Shown piece after piece: positions 26,455 to 33,315 of a stretch of DNA of 64,000 nt (position 1 is the first letter of the stretch; the number at the start of each line of letters is the position of its first letter). The notes below the pieces were generated by a model, which made no database searches, had not been told where the DNA came from, and worked only from the letters and a program-made list of their open reading frames with translations. A program made the translations under genes and the position numbers. The DNA comes from Paenibacillus sp. GTDB taxonomy: Bacteria; Bacillota; Bacilli; Paenibacillales; YIM-B00363. The DNA lies in contig NZ_JAPSKE010000009.1 of the NCBI RefSeq assembly GCF_031177825.1, positions 142,720 to 206,719 on the forward strand, in the 5' to 3' direction.

Positions 26455-28776
26455 CCCCGGCAACGGCGTCAAGTCCGGCCCGAACCGGAACGTCATCCCA
26501 GGCTGCAGCTCCAGAGAGAGCGTCCTCTCCCCGTACCGCACCGTCGTTCGGCCCGCCGTGCCGGCTCGCAACGTCGCTTCCGCGAGCGCCCCGCCTTCCC
26601 AGACGAGGTCGACCTCGACGTCGCCTCGCGCGCGAAGGCCGGCGACCCGCCCCGTCGGCCAGCGCTTCGGCAGCGCCGGGAGCAGGTCGAGCTCGCCCGC
26701 GTGGCTCTGCAGCAGCAGCTCGGCGATCGCCGCCGCGCCGCCGAAGTTGCCGTCGATGACGAAGATGTTCGTCTCCGCCCCGGCGATGCCCGCTTTGGAG
26801 AAGGTGAACAAGTTATCGAAGCACAGCTTCCCGATCAAATCCGACAGCTGCCGGTGCGCCGCATCGCCGTCGCGCAGACGGGCGAAGCAGGCCGCGAACA
26901 GCGCAAGCGTAAACTCGACGTCCTCCAGCTCCGCGCGGCTCATGCGAAGCTCGAGCGTCTTCCGGGCGGCGGCCGCCAATGCCGGCGTACCGAACGGCGT
27001 CACCTGATTGCCGGGAAATAAGCCGTAGAGATGCGATAAGTGGCGATGATCCGGCTGCGCCTCGGCGTAATCCTCCAGCCATTCCTGCAGCTGCCCCCGC
27101 GCTCCGACGCGCAGCGGCGGCAGCGCTTCCGCCGCCTCCCGCAGCCGTTCGCGCAGCGCCGCGTCCGCGTCGAGCCGTTCGGACGCCTCGATGCAAAACT
27201 CGAACAGCTCCCGCACGAGCATCTGATCCATCGTCGGCCCCATCGAAAGCGCATGCGAACGTACGCGATCGTCCCCGGTGTAAAAGCTGTTCTCCGGCGA
27301 ATTGGAGGGACCGGTCACGAGCCAGCCGAACTCGGGATGGATCGTCATGTAATCGAGGAAGAACGCAGCCGCTTCCTTCAGCACCGGGTACGCCGTTCGC
27401 GCGAGGAACGCGTCGTCGCGGCCGAACGTATACCGCTCCATCAGATGCGCCGCGATCCACAAGCCGCCGGTGACGTTCAGGCCCCAAGACGTCTCCCACC
27501 CCGGCGAGGCGAACCCCCACGCGTTCGTGAAAACGTGCGCGACCCATCCGTCGCTGTCATAGAAATGACGCGCCGCCGCCCGCCCCGACGACGCCGCGAG
27601 CCGCTCCACGAACCGCATCAGCGGCGCATGACATTCGCCCAAGTGCCCGGTCTCGACCGGGTAATAGTTCATCTGCGTGTTGACGTCCAGATGATAGTCG
27701 CAGCTCCATTGCATTCGGTTCGCTTCGCCGTCGTTCCAGATGCCTTGCAGGTTCATCGGCAGCGGAGAATCCTCCCGGGAGCCGGATATCGTTAAGTACC
27801 GCGCGTATTGGTAGAACAAAGCGTACAACGCGGGGTCCTCCGGACCGCTTCCGATCCGCCGCACCCGCTCGTCGGTCGGCAGCGAAGGCTGTCCGCCGTC
27901 CCCGAGTGAAAGGGTTACTCTCGAAAATAACGCTCGATAATCGCATACATGATCCGCTTTCGCCTGCTCGTAGCCCTTGCGGATCGCCTGCGACAGCGCC
28001 GAGTCGCACGCCGATCGCCAATCCTCGCCCTCGGTCGCGCCGTAGTCGGTCGCGACGGCGACGTAGACGACCGCTTCGTCCGCGCCGCTCACGAGCAAGC
28101 CGCCGCCTTCGTTCTCGCGAACGGCGCCGCCGCGAACCGCGAGGCGAACGGCGCCCGCGCACCGCACTCCGCAGCGGCCGTCGCTGTGCATCGTCTCGAG
28201 CGCCTGCGCTTCGAAACGGATCGTTCCGTCGCCCGCCGAGGCGCCCAAGACGCGGACATAGTCGTCGCCCTCGATCCGCAGCTCGAACGACACGCCCCCC
28301 GGACGGTCGCATAAGAACCGCGAAGCAAGTACGCCGTCGACATGGGACGCGAACGCCTCGCGCCGGAAGCGCGCGCCGCCGTTCGAGTACGTTGTCGAGA
28401 CGACGGCCCGCTCGAGGTCCAGCTCCCGCGTAACCCCCTCGCCCGCCGAATCGAACGTCAGCTCCATGCGGCATAACGGCAGGTTCGTGCCGAAGTTGCG
28501 CTTCGTCGGCTGCAGCCGCGCGCGAGCCTCCGCCTCCCCGCGCTCGAAGTCTCCCGCGAAAAATTCGTTCCGCATCCGCGTCAGATCCGCCTTCGTATTC
28601 GAAGGCGGATCGAGCGGCTCCGGCCGCCCCGACCAGAAGGTCGTCTCCGACAAGCTCCACGTCTCCGCGCCGATCCCTCCGTACACGACGGCGCCCAGTC
28701 GCCCGTTGCCGATTGGCAGCCCTTGCTGCCAACCCGACGCCGGACGGTCGTACCATATGCGCAAGCTGCTTGCCAC
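26452..28776 (-). CDS. Glycoside hydrolase family 95 (alpha-L-fucosidase type)
   Basis: A 774-residue GH95 protein. It opens SLRIWYDRPASGWQQGLPIG, then NGRLGAVVYGG, the standard N-terminal start; the catalytic barrel includes PMNLQGIWNDGEANRMQWSC, DYHLDVNTQMNYYPVETGHL (catalytic asparagines) and TGPSNSPENSF (general-acid Glu). There is no signal peptide, so it works on imported glycans. I choose the GTG at 28776 with AAAGGGG upstream; the ATG at 28812 lies within the operator. Family members release L-fucose or L-galactose from alpha-1,2 linkages. The 12-bp palindrome upstream ties it to the GntR-SDR-dehydratase group 11 kb away. Confidence 0.92.
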   Translation of the reverse strand: MASSLRIWYDRPASGWQQGLPIGNGRLGAVVYGGIGAETWSLSETTFWSGRPEPLDPPSNTKADLTRMRNEFFAGDFERGEAEARARLQPTKRNFGTNLPLCRMELTFDSAGEGVTRELDLERAVVSTTYSNGGARFRREAFASHVDGVLASRFLCDRPGGVSFELRIEGDDYVRVLGASAGDGTIRFEAQALETMHSDGRCGVRCAGAVRLAVRGGAVRENEGGGLLVSGADEAVVYVAVATDYGATEGEDWRSACDSALSQAIRKGYEQAKADHVCDYRALFSRVTLSLGDGGQPSLPTDERVRRIGSGPEDPALYALFYQYARYLTISGSREDSPLPMNLQGIWNDGEANRMQWSCDYHLDVNTQMNYYPVETGHLGECHAPLMRFVERLAASSGRAAARHFYDSDGWVAHVFTNAWGFASPGWETSWGLNVTGGLWIAAHLMERYTFGRDDAFLARTAYPVLKEAAAFFLDYMTIHPEFGWLVTGPSNSPENSFYTGDDRVRSHALSMGPTMDQMLVRELFEFCIEASERLDADAALRERLREAAEALPPLRVGARGQLQEWLEDYAEAQPDHRHLSHLYGLFPGNQVTPFGTPALAAAARKTLELRMSRAELEDVEFTLALFAACFARLRDGDAAHRQLSDLIGKLCFDNLFTFSKAGIAGAETNIFVIDGNFGGAAAIAELLLQSHAGELDLLPALPKRWPTGRVAGLRARGDVEVDLVWEGGALAEATLRAGTAGRTTVRYGERTLSLELQPGMTFRFGPDLTPLPG

Positions 28777-28807
28777 GGTGCTACCCCTTTTCGCGAGTAT
28801 ATAATAT

Positions 28808-28819
28808 ATCATGTATGAT
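28808..28819. promoter_or_regulatory. Operator palindrome upstream of the GH95 gene
   Basis: Third exact copy of ATCATGTATGAT, 32 bases upstream of the GTG start and overlapping the AT-rich promoter (TATATTATATAC on the minus strand). Same spacing to its gene as at 16023 and 17543. Confidence 0.75.
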
Positions 28820-28943
28820 TTAAAAAGATAATTTCACTATATCATCGCTTCCTAAAGCTGTAAAGCCGCTGCCGACGTCCGCGCTTACAACGAAATAACC
28901 ATTTCCTATATCTCCACCCTGTTTATGGATGTATTATACTTCA

Positions 28944-28972
28944 TTGACACGATGTACCAGTTTTGATATGGT
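28944..28972 (+). promoter_or_regulatory. Vegetative promoter upstream of the Gre-family gene
   Basis: TTGACA (28944-28949), a 17-base spacer and TATGGT (28967-28972). The expected transcription start near 28979 is only a few bases before a terminator-like hairpin and about 150 bases before the coding start. The 28777-29132 interval contains, in order, the GH95 promoter/operator, this promoter, the hairpin and a possible leader ORF. Confidence 0.7.
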
Positions 28973-28984
28973 GACGGTGAGAGA

Positions 28985-29026
28985 GACATTTCGCTTCCGG
29001 AAAGCGAAGTGTCTTTCCTTCATTTT
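28985..29026 (+). terminator. Leader terminator (possible attenuator) before the Gre-family gene
   Basis: GACATTTCGCTT (28985-28996) pairs with AAGCGAAGTGTC (29002-29013) around a CCGGA loop and is followed by TTTCCTTCATTTT. No gene lies upstream on this strand, so the only transcript it can stop is the leader started at the promoter at 28944. Read-through would give the Gre-family mRNA. Confidence 0.65.
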
Positions 29027-29065
29027 GACGTTGGTTTACATTAAATGGCTTAGGAAGGTGATGCT

Positions 29066-29143
29066 GTGTTTCCCGTCTTTATTCCGCCTCTGGCGATACC
29101 CATCATCCTCGCGAAGGAGAGAACGACAAATCATGACCCATAG
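29066..29143 (+). CDS. Possible 25-codon leader peptide upstream of the Gre-family gene
   Basis: A GTG at 29066 has AGGAAGGTG (29052-29060) at good spacing and opens a 25-residue frame rich in Pro, Ile and Phe in its first half (MFPVFIPPLAIPIILA), ending in a TAG 11 bases inside the next gene. The ribosome site of that gene lies within this frame, so translation of the two could be coupled. An ATG at 29061 would instead extend the Gre-family protein, but it sits directly against the ribosome site. Weakly supported. Confidence 0.3.
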   Translation: MFPVFIPPLAIPIILAKERTTNHDP

Positions 29144-29579
29144 ATTATTATTAGAAGGGCCGCGTCTGCAGCTGTTACATCAGCTCGTTTATTTCGACGA
29201 TCACCGAGCGCGCTTCTTGGACGAGCATTATCCGGAGCAAGGGCAAGCCCGGAGCATCGTCGAGAAGACGCTGCAAATTTATACGTCCGTGCTCGAAGAC
29301 ATCCTGGAAGGGGGAGCCTTCCCCGCCTTGCATGCGATCGCCCTGATCGGCAGCGAAGTCGAAATCCGTTACCTGGACGACGGCAGCCGCGAAACCTATG
29401 CCATCGTCCTGCCGCACACCGCGGATCCGGACGACGGCCGGCTGTCCTTCCTGTCCCCGCTCGGCTTCCAGTTGTTGATGGCGCGCATAGGCGAAACCTA
29501 CGAGTTGGAGCTTCCCGCCGGCATCGTTCGCGTGCGAATCGAGGGGGTACGGTTTATCCAAGGAGGTGAAACCGCTTGA
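29133..29579 (+). CDS. GreA/GreB-family (Rnk-like) transcription factor
   Basis: A 148-residue protein. The C-terminal half (about residues 68-146) is the GreA/GreB C-terminal domain: ALIGSEVEIRYLDDGSRETY, LSFLSPLGFQLLMARIGETY and ELPAGIVRVRIEGVRF. The N-terminal half is helical but much shorter than the Gre coiled coil, so it may resemble Rnk, which binds RNA polymerase without stimulating RNA cleavage. No conserved acidic pair at a coiled-coil tip can be pointed out with certainty. ATG at 29133 has AAGGAG upstream at rather long spacing. The next gene overlaps its stop codon. Confidence 0.82.
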   Translation: MTHRLLLEGPRLQLLHQLVYFDDHRARFLDEHYPEQGQARSIVEKTLQIYTSVLEDILEGGAFPALHAIALIGSEVEIRYLDDGSRETYAIVLPHTADPDDGRLSFLSPLGFQLLMARIGETYELELPAGIVRVRIEGVRFIQGGETA

Positions 29580-29764
29580 TTCAAGTGAAGGAATTTCTGG
29601 ACAGCGAGCATTCGCTCGCGGTGGACGAAGCGAATGCGTTCTTAGCTCAACTGAAGGAAGAAGACATCGTCGAAGTGAAGTACGGCTCGATCGTGAAGAA
29701 ATCCATCAACGGGACGGAAGGGCAGCGAAGCGCCATTCTGATCGTTTATCGGAAATCGGAGTAG
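29576..29764 (+). CDS. Cse60-like small protein
   Basis: A 62-residue protein starting MIQVKEFLDSEHSLAVDEAN. The pattern of a first strand (IQVKEF), a long amphipathic helix, then IVEVKYGSIV and SAILIVYRKS matches my memory of the small sporulation protein Cse60 (sigma-E controlled in Bacillus subtilis). The TTG start overlaps the stop of the Gre-family gene and has AGGAGGTGA 6 bases upstream, an excellent site. It is followed by a strong terminator. Function of the family is unknown. Confidence 0.65.
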   Translation: MIQVKEFLDSEHSLAVDEANAFLAQLKEEDIVEVKYGSIVKKSINGTEGQRSAILIVYRKSE

Positions 29765-29788
29765 AACCGATCCATTGCCGTGAACGGA

Positions 29789-29819
29789 AAGGAGAGCCTC
29801 GGAGGGCTCTCCTTTTTTT
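29789..29819 (+). terminator. Intrinsic terminator of the Gre/Cse60 operon
   Basis: AAGGAGAGCC, a 5-base loop, GGGCTCTCCTT and then a run of T. Classic rho-independent terminator. Confidence 0.92.
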
Positions 29820-29821
29820 CG

Positions 29822-30004
29822 CTACCTTTTCATGAACGACAACAGTTGAGCGATCAGCACTAGCAAAATTGTGGCCGCAAGAAGCGGTTTATATAGAAGC
29901 GATGGAAGAATCAACAGCAGCTTGAAGTGATGCAACACGAGGATCGCGAAATTCAGAAGCAACAGCGCGAAGCTCAGCCCGTTCAGGAACGATGAGGCTC
30001 TCAT
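29822..30004 (-). CDS. Small hydrophobic membrane protein, unknown
   Basis: A 60-residue ORF, almost wholly hydrophobic, with two predicted spans (LSFALLLLNFAILVLHHF and LAATILLVLIAQLLSF) and basic ends. ATG at 30004 with AAAGGCGGG upstream, 6 bases after the stop of the 46-residue gene, so the two probably form an operon. I recognise no family. Its stop lies next to the opposing terminator. Confidence 0.55.
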   Translation of the reverse strand: MRASSFLNGLSFALLLLNFAILVLHHFKLLLILPSLLYKPLLAATILLVLIAQLLSFMKR

Positions 30005-30010
30005 TATGCG

Positions 30011-30151
30011 CTACCCGCCTTTGTCGAGATATGGGCCATACCGATTCGGAACGACTCCCCGATTCCGCAGCAGCGCTAAGATGCGAAAGGCGGCATCCCT
30101 CCCCCGCGGATCGCGTTGCGCGCGAAAGACGCATCCATCCCCGATCTTCAT
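30011..30151 (-). CDS. 46-residue conserved-looking small protein
   Basis: MKIGDGCVFRAQRDPRGRDA is followed by AFRILALLRNRGVVPNRYGP and ends YLDKGG. The ATG at 30151 has GGGAGGGTGA at ideal spacing, better than the upstream in-frame start at 30232. The RDP...AFRILALL...GVVPN pattern looks like a folded strand-helix unit rather than a chance ORF. Unknown function; likely co-transcribed with the 60-residue membrane protein gene. Confidence 0.55.
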   Translation of the reverse strand: MKIGDGCVFRAQRDPRGRDAAFRILALLRNRGVVPNRYGPYLDKGG

Positions 30152-30248
30152 GCTGGGCTCACCCTCCCATACCGATGACGCGCGCTTCGCCTCGCGAAGC
30201 TGGTATAAGGATATGTGCCGCCGGCTCGCCACAATGTCTGTTTCCCTC

Positions 30249-30302
30249 GAAAAAAACGAAGCCGCTCCCGAACCGTCCGATTCGGACGTTCAGGAGCGGC
30301 TC
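30249..30302 (-). terminator. Intrinsic terminator of the PLP enzyme/importer operon
   Basis: On the minus strand a long stem pairs AGCCGCTCCTGAACGTCCGA with TCGGACGGTTCGGGAGCGGC and the following T; it is followed by TCGTTTTTTTCG. It sits 13 bases beyond the PLP enzyme stop. Confidence 0.9.
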
Positions 30303-30314
30303 CTTGCGCGACGC

Positions 30315-31490
30315 TCAATCGCGGACCAGCCTCGACCAAGCGCGTTCGATGTCCCCGATCAGCACGTCGGGATCCTCCAAGCCGATATACAACCTTGCGA
30401 TCGACGGACTCTCGCCGCCTTGATTCCACCGGGCCGGCGCGGCGCCGACCGTGACCAAGCTTTCGTATCCGCCCCAGCTGACGCCGATACGGAAATATTC
30501 CAGGTCGTCCGCCCAGGCTTTAAGAGAATCCACGGGATGCCGCGTCACGAAGGAGAACAAGCTGCCGTACCCTTGCAACTGCTTCTCCGCGAGCCCCCGT
30601 TGGGGATGCGTTGGAAGTCCCGGGTGGTTCACCCTCACGACGTCGCCTTTGCGCAGCAGATGCTCCGCCACCCGCAAGCCGCTCGCTTGATGCCGCTCCA
30701 TCCGAAGCGGCAGCGTGCGGACGCCGCGCGTAATGAGCGAAGCGGTGTGGGCCGTCATGACGCTGCCGAGCAGCATGTAGCTCCGGTTGCTGATCGTCTC
30801 GATCAGGTCGCGCCGGCCGACGACGACGCCGCCTAAGCTGTCGCTATGTCCGGAAAAATACTTCGTGAGCGAATGAACGACCAGATCGATGCCCATGGAG
30901 ATCGGTCGTTGGAAGACCGGCGTCGCCCAAGAGTTGTCGATGACGGTGAGCGCGCCGGCTTCGCGAGCGATGGCCGCGACCCCCTCCAAATCCTGGAGCT
31001 CGAACAGTCCGGACGTCGGACTCTCTAAATAAATTACCTTTGTATTCGGTCGAACCGCCTGTCGGAAGGCGTCCAACTCGGAACCGTCGACGAACGTCAC
31101 CTCGACCCGATACCGCGTCGAGAGATCCGCGAGGAATTCCCGCGTCGGTCCGTACGCTTGATCGACGCAGACGATATGATCTCCCGTCTGCAGCAGGGCA
31201 TGCAGCGTGCCCGCGATCGCGCCCATGCCCGAGGCGAAGCAGCGGGCTTGTTCGCCGCCTTCGAGCTCGGCGATGCGCCGCTCCAAATACATAACCGTCG
31301 GATTATTCCCTCTCGAATACACATGCGCGGCAAGCACGTCCTTCATGGCGCAATCGAAGGAGGCGTGGTTTTCGAACGCGAACAAGCTGTTCTGGTATAA
31401 CGGCATCGTCACGGCGCCGTGATGGCGCGTGTCCACCGGATCGTGAGCGACTAATGTTTGTATGTGACGTTCCTCGTCGCGATTGGTCAT
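30315..31490 (-). CDS. PLP-dependent Cys/Met metabolism enzyme (cystathionine synthase/lyase type)
   Basis: A 391-residue fold-type I enzyme of the cystathionine gamma-synthase/beta-lyase/methionine gamma-lyase group. Y58 and R60 (HVYSRGNNPT) bind phosphate from the partner subunit, D185 (VIDNSWATP) contacts the PLP ring, and K210 (HSLTKYFSGHSD) forms the Schiff base. The exact reaction cannot be told from these. It is the last gene of a sugar-type ABC operon, 34 bases after a permease gene, which is unusual company. It may split or build a sulfur-containing compound imported by that system, or be linked by chance. Confidence 0.9.
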   Translation of the reverse strand: MTNRDEERHIQTLVAHDPVDTRHHGAVTMPLYQNSLFAFENHASFDCAMKDVLAAHVYSRGNNPTVMYLERRIAELEGGEQARCFASGMGAIAGTLHALLQTGDHIVCVDQAYGPTREFLADLSTRYRVEVTFVDGSELDAFRQAVRPNTKVIYLESPTSGLFELQDLEGVAAIAREAGALTVIDNSWATPVFQRPISMGIDLVVHSLTKYFSGHSDSLGGVVVGRRDLIETISNRSYMLLGSVMTAHTASLITRGVRTLPLRMERHQASGLRVAEHLLRKGDVVRVNHPGLPTHPQRGLAEKQLQGYGSLFSFVTRHPVDSLKAWADDLEYFRIGVSWGGYESLVTVGAAPARWNQGGESPSIARLYIGLEDPDVLIGDIERAWSRLVRD

Positions 31491-31524
31491 GTATCTCCCC
31501 TACCCTTATCCGTTCCCTCTGTCT

Positions 31525-32355
31525 TTAGCCTTTTTCGGCGCCTTGCGTTAACCCTTCTACGATGTATCTTTGCGCGAAAGCGAACAAAATCACGGTCGGG
31601 ATCACGGACAATACCGTGCCGGCGGACATAGCGCCCCAATCCACGTCGAACTTCATAATGAACGAGTTCATCGCGACCGGCAGCGTCTTCATCGACTCGC
31701 TGTCGATGAACATGACCGCCGCGAACAGCTCGTTCCAGTTCTGCACGAAGGCGAAGATGAACGTGGATGCGATGCCGGGCAGCATGACCGGCAGAATGAC
31801 CCGATACAAGGAGCCGAGTCTGGAGCACCCGTCGATCATCGCCGCCTCCTCCAGGCTCGAAGGAATGCGCTGGAAGAAGCCGCGAAGCATTATCGTCGAG
31901 AACGGGATCAAGCCGACGGTGTACAGAATAAGCAGCGAAAACCGCGTATTGATTAGATCGAGCTCCGCCAATAACAAGTAGAGCGGCGCCAGCGAGACGA
32001 AGCCCGGCAGCATCTGGGTCGAGAAGAACGCCATCATGATTTGTTTATGACCGCGGAACGTAAACCGAGCCATGACGTATGCGCTGAGAATCGAGATGGC
32101 GATGACGATGACCGCCGACAAGACCGAGACCAGCAAGCTGTTCCCGATATATACGTGAAATTTCGATATTTTAAAAATATTGATGTAATTTTCCAACGTG
32201 AATTGCTGCGGCCAATAGTGCAACGGGAAGGAGAAAATATCCTTCTTCGGCTTTAGCGAGGTCATGACGATCCAATACAACGGAAACACCATCAAGACGA
32301 GATGGAACGATAAGTACAGTACTTTCAAACTCAGGAGAACGCGAGACTTGGCCAT
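31525..32355 (-). CDS. Carbohydrate ABC transporter permease (MalG/UgpE type)
   Basis: A 276-residue permease with six spans; EAA loop SSLEEAAMIDGCSRLGSLYR and C-terminus YIVEGLTQGAEKG. One base separates its ATG from the stop of the MalF-type partner. Part of the operon binding protein-permease-permease-PLP enzyme. No ATPase is encoded; a shared MsmX-type ATPase is presumed. Confidence 0.94.
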   Translation of the reverse strand: MAKSRVLLSLKVLYLSFHLVLMVFPLYWIVMTSLKPKKDIFSFPLHYWPQQFTLENYINIFKISKFHVYIGNSLLVSVLSAVIVIAISILSAYVMARFTFRGHKQIMMAFFSTQMLPGFVSLAPLYLLLAELDLINTRFSLLILYTVGLIPFSTIMLRGFFQRIPSSLEEAAMIDGCSRLGSLYRVILPVMLPGIASTFIFAFVQNWNELFAAVMFIDSESMKTLPVAMNSFIMKFDVDWGAMSAGTVLSVIPTVILFAFAQRYIVEGLTQGAEKG

Positions 32356-32356
32356 C

Positions 32357-33238
32357 TTAGAAGTCCCCCACTTTCTCGGACTTCGTCACGAATAAATAGA
32401 AGATCGTATACAGCATAAGCATGGCAAGCATAATGACGCCGATCGCCGATGCGGAGCCGTAGTCGCCGCCCGACAGAATTTTCTCCATCATGAGGGAGGA
32501 CAAAATATGCGTCGAACCGGCGGGTCCGCCGTTCGTAAGTCCGTAAATAAGCGATGGGTCGTTGAAGATCCAAATCGCCCGAAGCAGCGTCGTGGCAATG
32601 ATCGTCGGCACGATGTACGGCAGCGTCACGCTGAAAAACTTGCGAATCGCGCCGGCGCCGTCCATGCCGGCGGCTTCGTACAATTCGGCGGGAACGGATT
32701 GCAGCGCCGCGAGCAACATGATCGCGAAGAACGCGATGCCGTACCAAACGTTCGCGACGATCACGGACACCATCGCCCAATTCGGGTCCGACAGAAAGCC
32801 GATCCGCTGCTCGATCAAGCCGGCGCGCATCAACAGATCGTTGACGACGCCCATCTGCGAGTTGAACATCCATTTCCAGATCAGACCGATCAGAAATCCG
32901 GACAACGCCCACGAATAGAAGACGAAGCCTTGATATACCCCGCGTCCGCGGAAGCCTCTGCGCAGCACCAACGCCAGCGACAACCCGATCAGAAACTGCA
33001 GGCTGAGCGAGGAGGCGACCCAGATCGCGCTGTTCCGCAGCGCATACAGAAACTTGGGGTCGTTGAAGGCATTCTCGAAATTCTGGAAGCCGATGAATCG
33101 GACATTCGTCAAGTCGAACAGCACATAATTTTGGAAAGCCATGACGACTCCGCGAAAGAACGGATAGAAGGTAAAGACGGCGAGAAGCAGCAACGCCGGC
33201 AGCAGGCTGAACAAGATGAACGTTCTTTGTTTCGTCAT
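32357..33238 (-). CDS. Carbohydrate ABC transporter permease (MalF/UgpA type)
   Basis: A 293-residue permease starting MTKQRTFILFSLLPALLLLA, six spans, EAA loop AELYEAAGMDGAGAIRKFFS. The ATG at 33238 has GGCGGTGA upstream; the frame upstream to 33283 has no site. Lies 77 bases downstream of the binding-protein gene in the same unit. Confidence 0.94.
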   Translation of the reverse strand: MTKQRTFILFSLLPALLLLAVFTFYPFFRGVVMAFQNYVLFDLTNVRFIGFQNFENAFNDPKFLYALRNSAIWVASSLSLQFLIGLSLALVLRRGFRGRGVYQGFVFYSWALSGFLIGLIWKWMFNSQMGVVNDLLMRAGLIEQRIGFLSDPNWAMVSVIVANVWYGIAFFAIMLLAALQSVPAELYEAAGMDGAGAIRKFFSVTLPYIVPTIIATTLLRAIWIFNDPSLIYGLTNGGPAGSTHILSSLMMEKILSGGDYGSASAIGVIMLAMLMLYTIFYLFVTKSEKVGDF

Positions 33239-33315
33239 GCAAAAATCACCGCCTGAACTATGAACGCGCGATGGGCAACGCAAGGTTACCCATCACAGGA
33301 TCATATTAATATTTG

